Shown here in pieces: positions 1 through 5,383 of a DNA stretch of 5,383 nucleotides. The notes under the pieces are model-generated. The model saw only the letters and a list, made by a program, of their open reading frames with translations. It was not told the DNA's origin and searched no databases. The DNA is taken from positions 1-5,383 of the forward strand of contig SKTA01000153.1 in NCBI GenBank assembly GCA_007122745.1, in the 5' to 3' direction. A program made the translations under genes and the position numbers. This DNA is from Bacteroidales bacterium (GTDB taxonomy: Bacteria > Bacteroidota > Bacteroidia > Bacteroidales > UBA7960). Each line of letters starts with the position of its first letter. Position 1 is the first letter of the stretch.

Positions 1-112
1 AGCGTCTCAAACAAAAACATTACCCCAAAGCAAAAAGAAACAGACCACATACCCTGCTCGTCAAAAAAAAAACGACCAACAAACAAAAAACTTTCTCACC
101 AAAAAATCCGGA
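1..112. other. A/C-rich intergenic tail downstream of the permease gene
   Basis: I see no gene here. The plus strand is strikingly rich in A and C and poor in G and T, with a run of ten A at 63-72 and shorter A-runs at 85-90 and 101-106. Read on the minus strand, the direction of the permease transcript, these become T-runs suited to transcript release. The left window edge cuts the region, so whatever lies beyond cannot be seen. Confidence 0.6.
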
Positions 113-121
113 TCAAACCGG
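101..121 (-). terminator. Possible weak intrinsic terminator of the permease transcript
   Basis: On the minus strand a CCGG/CCGG stem of 4 bp (118-121 with 108-111) encloses a 6-base loop that contains the TGA stop codon of the permease. It is followed after one base by six T (106-101), and a further ten-T run lies at 72-63. The stem is short for an efficient intrinsic terminator, so this is a tentative call based on position and the T-tracts. Confidence 0.3.
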
Positions 122-1876
122 CCATACCAGGAGAATCATCGGGATGCCTATCAGCACGATGATCACCTCCAGCGGGAGTCCCATGCGCCAGTAGTCTCCG
201 AACTTATAGCCGCCCGGACCCATAACGAGGGTGTTGGATTGGTGCCCGATGGGTGTCAGGAATGCACAGGACCCACCAATGGCCACAGCCATCAGGAAGG
301 GGTCGATGGAGTAGCCCAATGCGTTGGCAACGCTGATCGCGATGGGTGCCATCAATACCACGGTTGCAGCATTGTTGATGATGTCGGATAAGAACATGGT
401 GACTACCAGTATAATTGTCAGGATGGCCCATGTGGGCATACTACCTCCAACGTCAAGAATAAACCCAGCAATACTGGCCGCTCCTCCTGTTGTTTCCAGG
501 GCTGTCCCAACAGGTATCATCGCACCCAGCAACACAATCACCGGCCAGTCGATGCTCGTGTACATATCTTTAACCGGTAATACACCACTCAACACCAGAA
601 CTACCGCTGCCATTGCGAAGGAAATCTGCACAGGCAATAACCCGGCAACCACAAGGATAACTGATGTTATAAAAACACCCAAAGCCAAAGGAATTCTGGT
701 TTTGTAGCCAATGCGCAATCCCCGTTGAGCCAATGGTAAACAACCAATGGCGTTGATGGTATCATTCAGCATATGCTCGCGCCCTTGCAGCAGAAGCACA
801 TCACCAACACGAAAAACAACATGGTCCAAACGCCGGTGTATCTTTTGCTCACGGCGTGCAACCGCCAGCAGATTAATACCATACCGGCTCCGCATGCGCA
901 ATTCGGCAGCTGAACGACCAATAAGAGATGAGCCTGACATCACAACAGCTTCGTTGATGGCAATTTTCTTTGACCCCTCTGCATCCTTTCGGAATTTTTT
1001 ACCACCAACCAGCTTCAAACCGGAATCATCCAAAAACTTTTCAAGGTCAGCCGCTTCAGTCTCAATAATCAGGATGTCTTTATGTTGCAACACCTCTTCA
1101 GGGTCAGGAGCATGGATCCGTTTGTTGTTCCGCACAAGTCCCAGAATCTGCACATCTGCATCAGAGGTTTTGTAAAGCTCCTCAATGGTTTTGCCTTTTA
1201 TCTTCGAATCCTTTGTAACCTCCAGCTCAGTGATATAGTCGTCGATGTCGAAAAGGTCTGCATCTGACTTCTGACTTTGCCTTTGTGGGAGCAGGCGCCA
1301 TCCCAGTAAAGACACAAAAGCAATACCTGCAATCGCCAGGACAACGCCAACCGGAGAAAAGGAGAACATGCCAAAGGCTTCGCCGGTTGCATCAGCTCTA
1401 AAGGTTGCAATGATGATGTTGGGCGGGGTGCCTATCAGGGTTGTCATCCCTCCCAGCAAAGAAGCAAAAGCAATTGGCATCAGTATATAGGAGGGGGGAT
1501 TTCCGCTTTTGCGTGCCATATGTATGGCAATGGGCATCATGATTGCCAGGGCACCTACATTATTCATGAATGCCGATGCAACTGCTACCAATAATGACAA
1601 CACGATAATCTGCAACAGCAAACCTTTACCAACCTTCATGACCCATTTCCCCAGCAAATCAATAAGCCCTGAATACTCAAGTGCTTTCCCGATGATAAGG
1701 ACTGCAGCTACCGTAATTACGGCCGGGTGGGCAAAACCAATAAACGCTTCAGCAGGCTTTACAATACCCGAAACCACGAGGGCGAACAAAGCGATAAAAG
1801 CAACAAAATCGTGGCGGATCCGCCCCCAGATAAAGAGCGCCAGAACGAAAAGTAAGGTGATGAAAACAATAAGCAT
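113..1876 (-). CDS. SLC13/DASS-family anion permease with two RCK_C (TrkA_C) domains
   Basis: Inner-membrane secondary transporter of the divalent anion:Na+ symporter type, 587 residues. It has two homologous membrane halves, about residues 1-195 and 390-587. Each carries an Asn-Asn re-entrant hairpin (MNN at 104-106; INN at 500-502) followed by a binding-loop motif: GTPPN at 149-153 in the first half and GHQSNT at 544-549 in the second. The second matches the Ser-Asn-Thr signature of DASS proteins; in the first the Ser-Asn-Thr is replaced by Pro-Pro-Asn. Between the halves are two RCK_C-like cytoplasmic domains, about 214-285 and 305-380, each with the typical GKTIEEL / GRSAAEL opening. Length and order match bacterial permeases such as E. 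coli YfbS and the TrkA_C-bearing algal sulfate transporters. The substrate (sulfate, dicarboxylate or another anion) cannot be read from sequence. The start ATG at 1876-1874 leads directly into a hydrophobic segment. The gene lies 29 bp downstream of the isomerase-like gene on the same strand and is probably its operon partner. Confidence 0.93.
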   Translation of the reverse strand: MLIVFITLLFVLALFIWGRIRHDFVAFIALFALVVSGIVKPAEAFIGFAHPAVITVAAVLIIGKALEYSGLIDLLGKWVMKVGKGLLLQIIVLSLLVAVASAFMNNVGALAIMMPIAIHMARKSGNPPSYILMPIAFASLLGGMTTLIGTPPNIIIATFRADATGEAFGMFSFSPVGVVLAIAGIAFVSLLGWRLLPQRQSQKSDADLFDIDDYITELEVTKDSKIKGKTIEELYKTSDADVQILGLVRNNKRIHAPDPEEVLQHKDILIIETEAADLEKFLDDSGLKLVGGKKFRKDAEGSKKIAINEAVVMSGSSLIGRSAAELRMRSRYGINLLAVARREQKIHRRLDHVVFRVGDVLLLQGREHMLNDTINAIGCLPLAQRGLRIGYKTRIPLALGVFITSVILVVAGLLPVQISFAMAAVVLVLSGVLPVKDMYTSIDWPVIVLLGAMIPVGTALETTGGAASIAGFILDVGGSMPTWAILTIILVVTMFLSDIINNAATVVLMAPIAISVANALGYSIDPFLMAVAIGGSCAFLTPIGHQSNTLVMGPGGYKFGDYWRMGLPLEVIIVLIGIPMILLVWPV

Positions 1877-1893
1877 ATCTTAAACTTTACGAT

Positions 1894-1901
1894 TAAAGAT
1901 A
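1894..1901 (-). promoter_or_regulatory. Possible internal -7 element in front of the permease gene
   Basis: On the minus strand the 29 bp gap between the two genes holds TATCTTTA, a 7 of 8 match to the Bacteroidota -7 consensus TAnnTTTG, about 17 bp before the permease start. I did not identify a -33 element, which would have to lie inside the upstream coding region. It could give the permease some independent transcription, but in A/T-rich gaps such a match is easily fortuitous. Confidence 0.22.
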
Positions 1902-1905
1902 CAAT

Positions 1906-3060
1906 TTACACAACCCGGATTCCCTTGTAACGGCAAGCCATTTGTAATAACGATGTGCAATCTCCCGGCATCAGGAGGTGGTGATTGCCCAGGGGATCCT
2001 TCTTCATTTTCAGGATATCTGCTGCAGGCAGGGTAACTTCCAGCTGCGTGCGGCAGGCGAAACCGTGTTGCGGCCGTTCCTTCACCGTACCTTTGGAAAT
2101 GAAGGCCCGGTCGAGATCCCGGTTCATCCTGAATACAGTCAGCACCTCAAATGGAACAGTACCTTGTATCGCAGCCGATTTTCCGGTTTCAAAATGGGTG
2201 TCGGTGCTGTATTCCGAAACAAAATCGAGGGGTGCCGTGCAATGGGCAAAAAGCACACTTTCTGCCGACAATCTGGCCACATTGGCCATCCATGGCGTCT
2301 TTCCCGTAAGAGACTGCACCAGCATCATTCCTGTTAAACTCACCAGGTCCCCCTCGCAAGCGGCAACCACGCCCTCCTTGTTAAGCATGGCCAGGGCCAG
2401 GCAGGCTGTTACATCCTTTTGCTTCACCATGGTGAAACATTCCAGCGTAATTGCATCCAGCTGCTTTTCTGACAGCACATGCCTTAAAAAGGCGTATATC
2501 CGAGCCTCTTTTTCAAATTTACCCTGGCCATTTTCACCAAAGGTGGCCAGAAAGGTGTTGTCCGGATCAAATGAAAGCCAGCCAGGCAGTCCGGGCCATG
2601 GATACTCCTGAATTTCAATTCCGAATCGCTCTTTGGCAAGATTGAAAGGGAAGGCAGAAGCGACGAGCCAGTTCGACACTCCGCCGATCAGTCCGGCACG
2701 CTTACCCTTAAGCACCTTGAATGCGTTTGAAACAGTTCCAAATTGTCGCAACACGTCCTTGTCATCATCCATTGAAACAAGGATGGCCGGAATGTCATTG
2801 CGGGAAGCCCACGCTTTTACTTCGGTAGCTGCCGCCCAGGAATTTCCTTCTGCACCGGCAAGCAGCACATACATTTTACCGGGCTGCATGGTGGCTACGG
2901 CAGTAGCTTCCGACCCGCCGGTAATGAAATGCAGCACTTGTGCTTCATCAACATAAGAAAATTTCAAATCGGGAAAAGTATTTTCCAGCTGCTGCCGTCC
3001 CTGTTGGTAAACAGCGGCATCGGCATCAGAAAAAGCAAAGGAACGAACGTGTACATCCAT
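1906..3060 (-). CDS. L-fucose isomerase-like protein (COG2407-type), substrate unknown
   Basis: A 384-residue soluble protein with no signal peptide or membrane segment. The C-terminal half carries features of the L-fucose/L-arabinose isomerase superfamily: a central ACEGD block (234-238) after TLECF (205-209), then the LTGKTPWMAN stretch (251-260), the FAHCTAP segment (271-277), and a terminal GNHHLLMPGD motif (359-367) close to the end. In characterised FucI enzymes a Glu, an Asp and a C-terminal His bind the catalytic divalent metal; by position E236 and H360 or H361 are candidate ligands here. The N-terminal part is consistent with the alpha/beta region of these enzymes and includes GKRAGLIGGVSNWLVAS (119-135), which resembles their domain-opening strand. 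The protein is much shorter than E. coli FucI (about 590 residues), as is usual for the poorly characterised relatives in this group. I infer an aldose-ketose isomerase-like enzyme, but the substrate and even isomerase activity are unproven. It is first in a probable two-gene operon with the SLC13 permease. The start ATG is 18 bp from a perfect -7 promoter element and no Shine-Dalgarno is evident. Confidence 0.8.
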   Translation of the reverse strand: MDVHVRSFAFSDADAAVYQQGRQQLENTFPDLKFSYVDEAQVLHFITGGSEATAVATMQPGKMYVLLAGAEGNSWAAATEVKAWASRNDIPAILVSMDDDKDVLRQFGTVSNAFKVLKGKRAGLIGGVSNWLVASAFPFNLAKERFGIEIQEYPWPGLPGWLSFDPDNTFLATFGENGQGKFEKEARIYAFLRHVLSEKQLDAITLECFTMVKQKDVTACLALAMLNKEGVVAACEGDLVSLTGMMLVQSLTGKTPWMANVARLSAESVLFAHCTAPLDFVSEYSTDTHFETGKSAAIQGTVPFEVLTVFRMNRDLDRAFISKGTVKERPQHGFACRTQLEVTLPAADILKMKKDPLGNHHLLMPGDCTSLLQMACRYKGIRVV

Positions 3061-3077
3061 AAATATAAATTTACAGA

Positions 3078-3085
3078 CAAAGATA
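3078..3085 (-). promoter_or_regulatory. Bacteroidota-type -7 promoter element for the isomerase-like/permease operon
   Basis: The minus strand reads TATCTTTG, a perfect match to the TAnnTTTG -7 consensus of the Bacteroidota primary sigma factor, ending 17 bp before the ATG of the isomerase-like gene. The leader would be very short, roughly a dozen bases and A/T-rich. A clear TTG -33 element at the normal 19-21 bp spacing is lacking; the bases there read TGTCG, and a TTG present nearby sits only 11 bp away. Confidence 0.5.
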
Positions 3086-3142
3086 CGTCATTGCTTCAAG
3101 CTACGACAGAAAAAATCATGCATCTAACCACAGGCCTATTCA

Positions 3143-3174
3143 GTTGATTTGTTGAATCGTTGACTAGATGATTA
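3143..3174. repeat. Degenerate tandem octamer repeat, four units of GTTGANNN
   Basis: Four consecutive 8-base units start at 3143, 3151, 3159 and 3167: GTTGATTT, GTTGAATC, GTTGACTA and GATGATTA. The first three share a perfect GTTGA and the fourth has one mismatch. The strict 8-base phasing suggests a decayed minisatellite, or less likely a series of protein-binding half-sites. It lies 58 bp or more upstream of the promoter element of the minus-strand operon. Confidence 0.5.
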
Positions 3175-3190
3175 ACCCAATCACCCTTAC

Positions 3191-3210
3191 GGGCGAAAGA
3201 TTTTTCGCCC
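3191..3210. repeat. Perfect inverted repeat: 8 bp stem, 4-base loop
   Basis: GGGCGAAA at 3191-3198 pairs perfectly with TTTCGCCC at 3203-3210 around the loop GATT. On the plus strand it is followed by A rather than T, and on the minus strand by GTAAGG, so it does not look like an intrinsic terminator for either strand. A competing CCC-TTAC-GGG mini-stem at 3184-3193 shares its left arm. With the next hairpin it may belong to a dispersed palindromic element. Confidence 0.75.
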
Positions 3211-3225
3211 AAAAACATCAACAGT

Positions 3226-3249
3226 GCAGGCCGGCCAAGTCCGGCCTGC
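3226..3249. repeat. Perfect GC-rich inverted repeat: 9 bp stem, 6-base loop
   Basis: GCAGGCCGG at 3226-3234 pairs perfectly with CCGGCCTGC at 3241-3249 around the loop CCAAGT; in plus-strand RNA two G-U pairs could lengthen the stem at its base. No T-run follows directly on either strand. It begins 15 bp after the preceding hairpin and is far more GC-rich than its surroundings. The pairing is certain from the sequence; its function is unknown. Confidence 0.75.
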
Positions 3250-3280
3250 GTGTCTTAAAATGGGAATAGTGGTACGGAAA

Positions 3281-3330
3281 GTACTTGGGCTGTCCTGCTC
3301 CGGCTATCACGATGCACTTGGGATGTTGTG
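3281..3330. repeat. Diverged 17 bp direct repeat, 33 bp apart
   Basis: The 17 bases at 3281-3297 and those at 3314-3330 match at 13 positions, sharing the core ACTTGGG and a following TGT. The start-to-start distance is 33 bp, about three helical turns. The second copy can also pair through ACTTGG with CCAAAGT (3344-3350), enclosing a GTGCT/AGCAC hairpin (3329-3342). This could be a pair of regulator sites or chance similarity. Confidence 0.3.
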
Positions 3331-3395
3331 TGCTTTACAGCACCCAAAGTTCAATAAACTAAATCTTTATCACCTAACAATGAAGGGGTTAAAAA

Positions 3396-3411
3396 ACGAT
3401 CGTCGTCGACG
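3396..3411. repeat. Two abutting 8 bp palindromes
   Basis: ACGATCGT at 3396-3403 is immediately followed by CGTCGACG at 3404-3411, each a perfect self-complementary octamer. They lie about 70 bp upstream of the ATPase -7 element, where a transcriptional regulator could bind, but no further evidence supports an operator role. Confidence 0.3.
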
Positions 3412-3481
3412 CGCACAAAAAAGGAGGTGTTTTAGATTCACGCGCGGGTGCGACTAAATATGACTATATCCGCAGGGGTCG

Positions 3482-3489
3482 TATATTTG
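3482..3489 (+). promoter_or_regulatory. Bacteroidota-type -7 promoter element for the P-type ATPase gene
   Basis: TATATTTG is a perfect match to the TAnnTTTG -7 consensus, ending 38 bp before the ATPase ATG, which predicts a leader of roughly 30 bases. The -33 region holds only a weak candidate (TATGAC near 3459-3464). The leader is A-rich just before the start and has no Shine-Dalgarno at normal spacing; an AGGA at 3502-3505 is too distant. Confidence 0.5.
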
Positions 3490-3527
3490 TAAGGATTTTT
3501 CAGGAAAATCATAAAAATAATAAGCGA

Positions 3528-5383
3528 ATGGATATAAACGAAGAACATCATCAAGATCAGAAACAAAACAATGGCTGGCATGCCAAAGATGTAAAGGAGG
3601 TTTTGGATCACTTCGGGTCCGAAATGGAGCAAGGGCTTGAAAAGGAGGAGGCTCAAAAGCGTCTGGAGGAGTACGGACCGAACGAACTTCCCAAAGGGAA
3701 AAAACGGAGTGCCTGGATGCGCTTTCTGATGCAGTTCCACAATGTGTTGATCTATGTACTGATTGCTGCCGCCATTATTACCGCCTTGATGGACCACTGG
3801 ATCGACACCTGGGTGATCCTCGCCGTGGTGATTGTGAATGCGCTGATCGGCTTCTTCCAGGAGGGAAAAGCAGAAAGAGCCCTTGAAAGCATCCGGGAAA
3901 TGCTGTCGCTTGAGGCTGTTTGTCTGAGAGACGGCAAAAAGAAAACCGTGGAAGCGGAAGAGCTTGTACCGGGCGACATTGTACTGATCAAGTCGGGCGA
4001 CAAGATCCCTGCCGACATTCGTTTGCTCAAGTCAAAAGACCTGAGGGTGGAAGAGTCACCTTTGACCGGAGAATCCACGGCAGTTGAAAAAACCGCGGAT
4101 GCCGTTGAGGAGGATGCCGTGCTCGGGGACCGCAGCTCGATGGCCTTCTCGGGGACAGTGGTGGTGTATGGAAAAGCAACCGGGGTGGTTGTCGCCACGG
4201 GTGAAGACACCGAGCTTGGCAAGATCAACAAAATGATGTCGGAGGTGGAAAAGATCACCACACCCCTGCTGCAAAAAATCAACAAGTTTGGCAAATGGCT
4301 TTCTATTGCCATACTCGGCATTACCGGTCTGTTTTTTGCTTTTGGATATTTTTTCAGGGACTACAGCACTTCGGAGCTCTTCCTGGCAGCCATCAGCCTG
4401 ATTGTGGCCTCCATCCCTGAAGGACTTCCTGCCATCATGACCATCACGCTGGCCATTGGCGTACAAAGGATGGCATCGCGCAATGCCATCATCAGGCGGC
4501 TTCCCTCGGTGGAAACACTCGGTTCGGTAAATGTGATCTGTTCAGACAAAACCGGCACCCTGACCCGAAACGAAATGACGGCGAAAACAATCATTACAGC
4601 CGAAAAGGAATATACCGTTGAGGGAACCGGCTACGAACCGGAAGGCGCGATCCTTGTTGACGATAAAAAGGTCGATCCGGAAGAAGATAAGGTATTAATG
4701 CAGCTTCTGCAAACCATCCGCACGAGCAACAACTCAGAAATATCAAAAGACAAAGAGGGCAATTGGAAACTAACAGGCACACCCACCGAAGGGGCATTGC
4801 TGACTTTGAGTTATAAAGGGGGATTCAAGGATTTCAAGCCTGAGCGGATCGACCACATCCCTTTTGAATCGGACCATAAATACATGGCCACGCTGAACAA
4901 GGTTGATGATGACCACATTGTTTTCATGACCGGTGCGCCCGAAAGGGTCCTCGAAATGTGCAATAAGCAATATACCGCTGACGGGGAGCAGGACATTGAT
5001 CACGATTACTGGGAGAAAAAAACGGAGGAGGTTGCGGCCAAGGGGCAGCGAATGCTCGGTGCGGCATTCAATATCACTGATAAAAGCAGAACAGAAATTG
5101 AGAAGGATGATCTGGAAAAGGAAAAAGTCTTTCTTGGTGTAATCGGTATCATTGACCCACCACGAGATGAAGTGGTAGATGCCATCAAGGAGTGTAAGAG
5201 TGCCGGCATCCAGGTGAAAATGATCACCGGCGACCATGCGATTACCGCCAAAGCCATTGGCAAGGAGATTGGCATTGGTGATGGTGAAAAAGCGATGTCG
5301 GGACGGGAGCTTGAAGAGATGGATGATGCAAAACTCAGGGAAATCGTTCCGGATTATGATGTCTATGCACGTACCAGTCCGGA
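3528..5383 (+). CDS. P2-type cation-transporting ATPase (Ca2+-ATPase-like), 3' end cut by the window
   Basis: Membrane ion pump driven by ATP through an aspartyl-phosphate intermediate; 618 residues are visible of what is usually about 850-900. Order: N-terminal cation-ATPase domain (about 17-65), M1 (69-89), M2 (92-112), actuator domain with TGES (180-183), M3 (256-276), M4 (282-305) with PEGLP at 297-301, phosphorylation motif DKTGT with D340, nucleotide-binding domain with F446 in PFES, then DPPR (543-546), TGD (567-569) and the start of the hinge (VYARTSP, 612-618). PEGLP and the NAIIRRLPSVETLG stretch (319-332) place it with SERCA/PMR1-like P2 ATPases and not with heavy-metal CPx pumps. 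M5-M10, which decide ion specificity, are outside the window, so Ca2+ is the likeliest but unproven substrate. The usual KGAPE motif reads TGAPE (468-472). The start is secure: no ATG, GTG or TTG lies in frame between the upstream stop at 3390-3392 and 3528. It is transcribed divergently from the isomerase-like/permease operon. Confidence 0.95.
   Translation, partial: MDINEEHHQDQKQNNGWHAKDVKEVLDHFGSEMEQGLEKEEAQKRLEEYGPNELPKGKKRSAWMRFLMQFHNVLIYVLIAAAIITALMDHWIDTWVILAVVIVNALIGFFQEGKAERALESIREMLSLEAVCLRDGKKKTVEAEELVPGDIVLIKSGDKIPADIRLLKSKDLRVEESPLTGESTAVEKTADAVEEDAVLGDRSSMAFSGTVVVYGKATGVVVATGEDTELGKINKMMSEVEKITTPLLQKINKFGKWLSIAILGITGLFFAFGYFFRDYSTSELFLAAISLIVASIPEGLPAIMTITLAIGVQRMASRNAIIRRLPSVETLGSVNVICSDKTGTLTRNEMTAKTIITAEKEYTVEGTGYEPEGAILVDDKKVDPEEDKVLMQLLQTIRTSNNSEISKDKEGNWKLTGTPTEGALLTLSYKGGFKDFKPERIDHIPFESDHKYMATLNKVDDDHIVFMTGAPERVLEMCNKQYTADGEQDIDHDYWEKKTEEVAAKGQRMLGAAFNITDKSRTEIEKDDLEKEKVFLGVIGIIDPPRDEVVDAIKECKSAGIQVKMITGDHAITAKAIGKEIGIGDGEKAMSGRELEEMDDAKLREIVPDYDVYARTSP

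Larger units (their letters stand above)
3061..3527. other. 467 bp divergent intergenic region with repeats and hairpins, no gene seen
   Basis: This lies between the starts of two divergently transcribed units. It contains, left to right: the -7 element of the minus-strand operon, a degenerate four-unit octamer repeat, two strong stem-loops, a diverged 17 bp direct repeat, a small nested hairpin, two adjacent 8 bp palindromes, and the -7 element of the ATPase gene. The open frame at 3224-3457 on the plus strand has no family resemblance and overlaps a perfect palindrome, so I do not call it a gene. An isolated GGAGGTG at 3423-3429 looks like a Shine-Dalgarno but no convincing start and frame follow it. 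Confidence 0.7.

Noticed and set aside
1978..2956. Several plus-strand open frames overlapping the isomerase-like gene
   Set aside because: They are antisense to a protein with recognisable family motifs and have no coherent domain content of their own.
3191..3249. The two hairpins as intrinsic terminators
   Set aside because: Neither is followed by a T-run on either strand, and they sit upstream of two divergent starts where no transcript is expected to end.
3423..3450. Shine-Dalgarno-like GGAGGTG followed by a GTG at 3448
   Set aside because: The resulting frame encodes only 14 residues, the spacing is too long, and the genes here do not use Shine-Dalgarno sequences, so this is probably chance.
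3224..3457. 77-codon open frame on the plus strand in the intergenic region
   Set aside because: Its start lies at the edge of a perfect GC-rich palindrome, the product is basic and unlike any family I know, and there is no fitting ribosome binding site or promoter.
3061..3527. A riboswitch or other known structured RNA
   Set aside because: Most of the structure lies upstream of the predicted ATPase promoter and outside the short leader of the minus-strand gene, and I recognise no conserved riboswitch core.
3752..5275. Minus-strand open frames within the ATPase gene
   Set aside because: The plus-strand frame carries every expected P-type ATPase motif without interruption; the antisense frames are low-complexity Ser/Thr-rich or fragmentary products.
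3528..5383. Heavy-metal (P1B) or K+ (KdpB) ATPase identity
   Set aside because: M4 carries PEGLP in place of a CPC-type motif, there is no N-terminal metal-binding domain, and the N-terminal cation-ATPase domain is of P2 type.

Overview
The window holds two complete genes on the minus strand, one 3'-truncated gene on the plus strand, and a 467 bp intergenic region between the divergent units. The source is most likely a member of the Bacteroidota. Both divergent genes are preceded by a perfect match to the Bacteroidota -7 promoter element TAnnTTTG, neither has a Shine-Dalgarno sequence close to its start, and the leaders are A/T-rich. This is inference from signals, not a taxonomic assignment.

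Layout. Positions 1-112 are an A/C-rich (plus strand) tail downstream of the permease with no gene. Positions 113-1876 (minus) encode a 587-residue SLC13/DASS-type anion symporter with two RCK_C (TrkA_C) domains in its central cytoplasmic loop. Positions 1906-3060 (minus) encode a 384-residue protein related to L-fucose isomerases (COG2407-like), of unknown substrate. It lies only 29 bp upstream of the permease, so the two are probably co-transcribed, isomerase-like gene first. Positions 3061-3527 are intergenic and structured: a degenerate octamer repeat, two strong adjacent stem-loops, a diverged direct repeat and two 8 bp palindromes, with a promoter element at each end. Positions 3528-5383 (plus) encode the first 618 residues of a P2-type cation-transporting ATPase (Ca2+-ATPase-like), which runs off the window before M5-M10.

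How the genes relate. The isomerase-like protein and the anion permease could serve uptake and conversion of one substrate (a sugar, sugar acid or sulfonated/carboxylated compound), but only their proximity supports this. The P-type ATPase is transcribed divergently from its own promoter and has no evident functional tie to them. No unmistakably new system is visible. The most worthwhile points are the unassigned isomerase-like/permease pair, the paired hairpins that may be a dispersed REP-like element, and the Lys-to-Thr change in the KGAPE motif of the ATPase.
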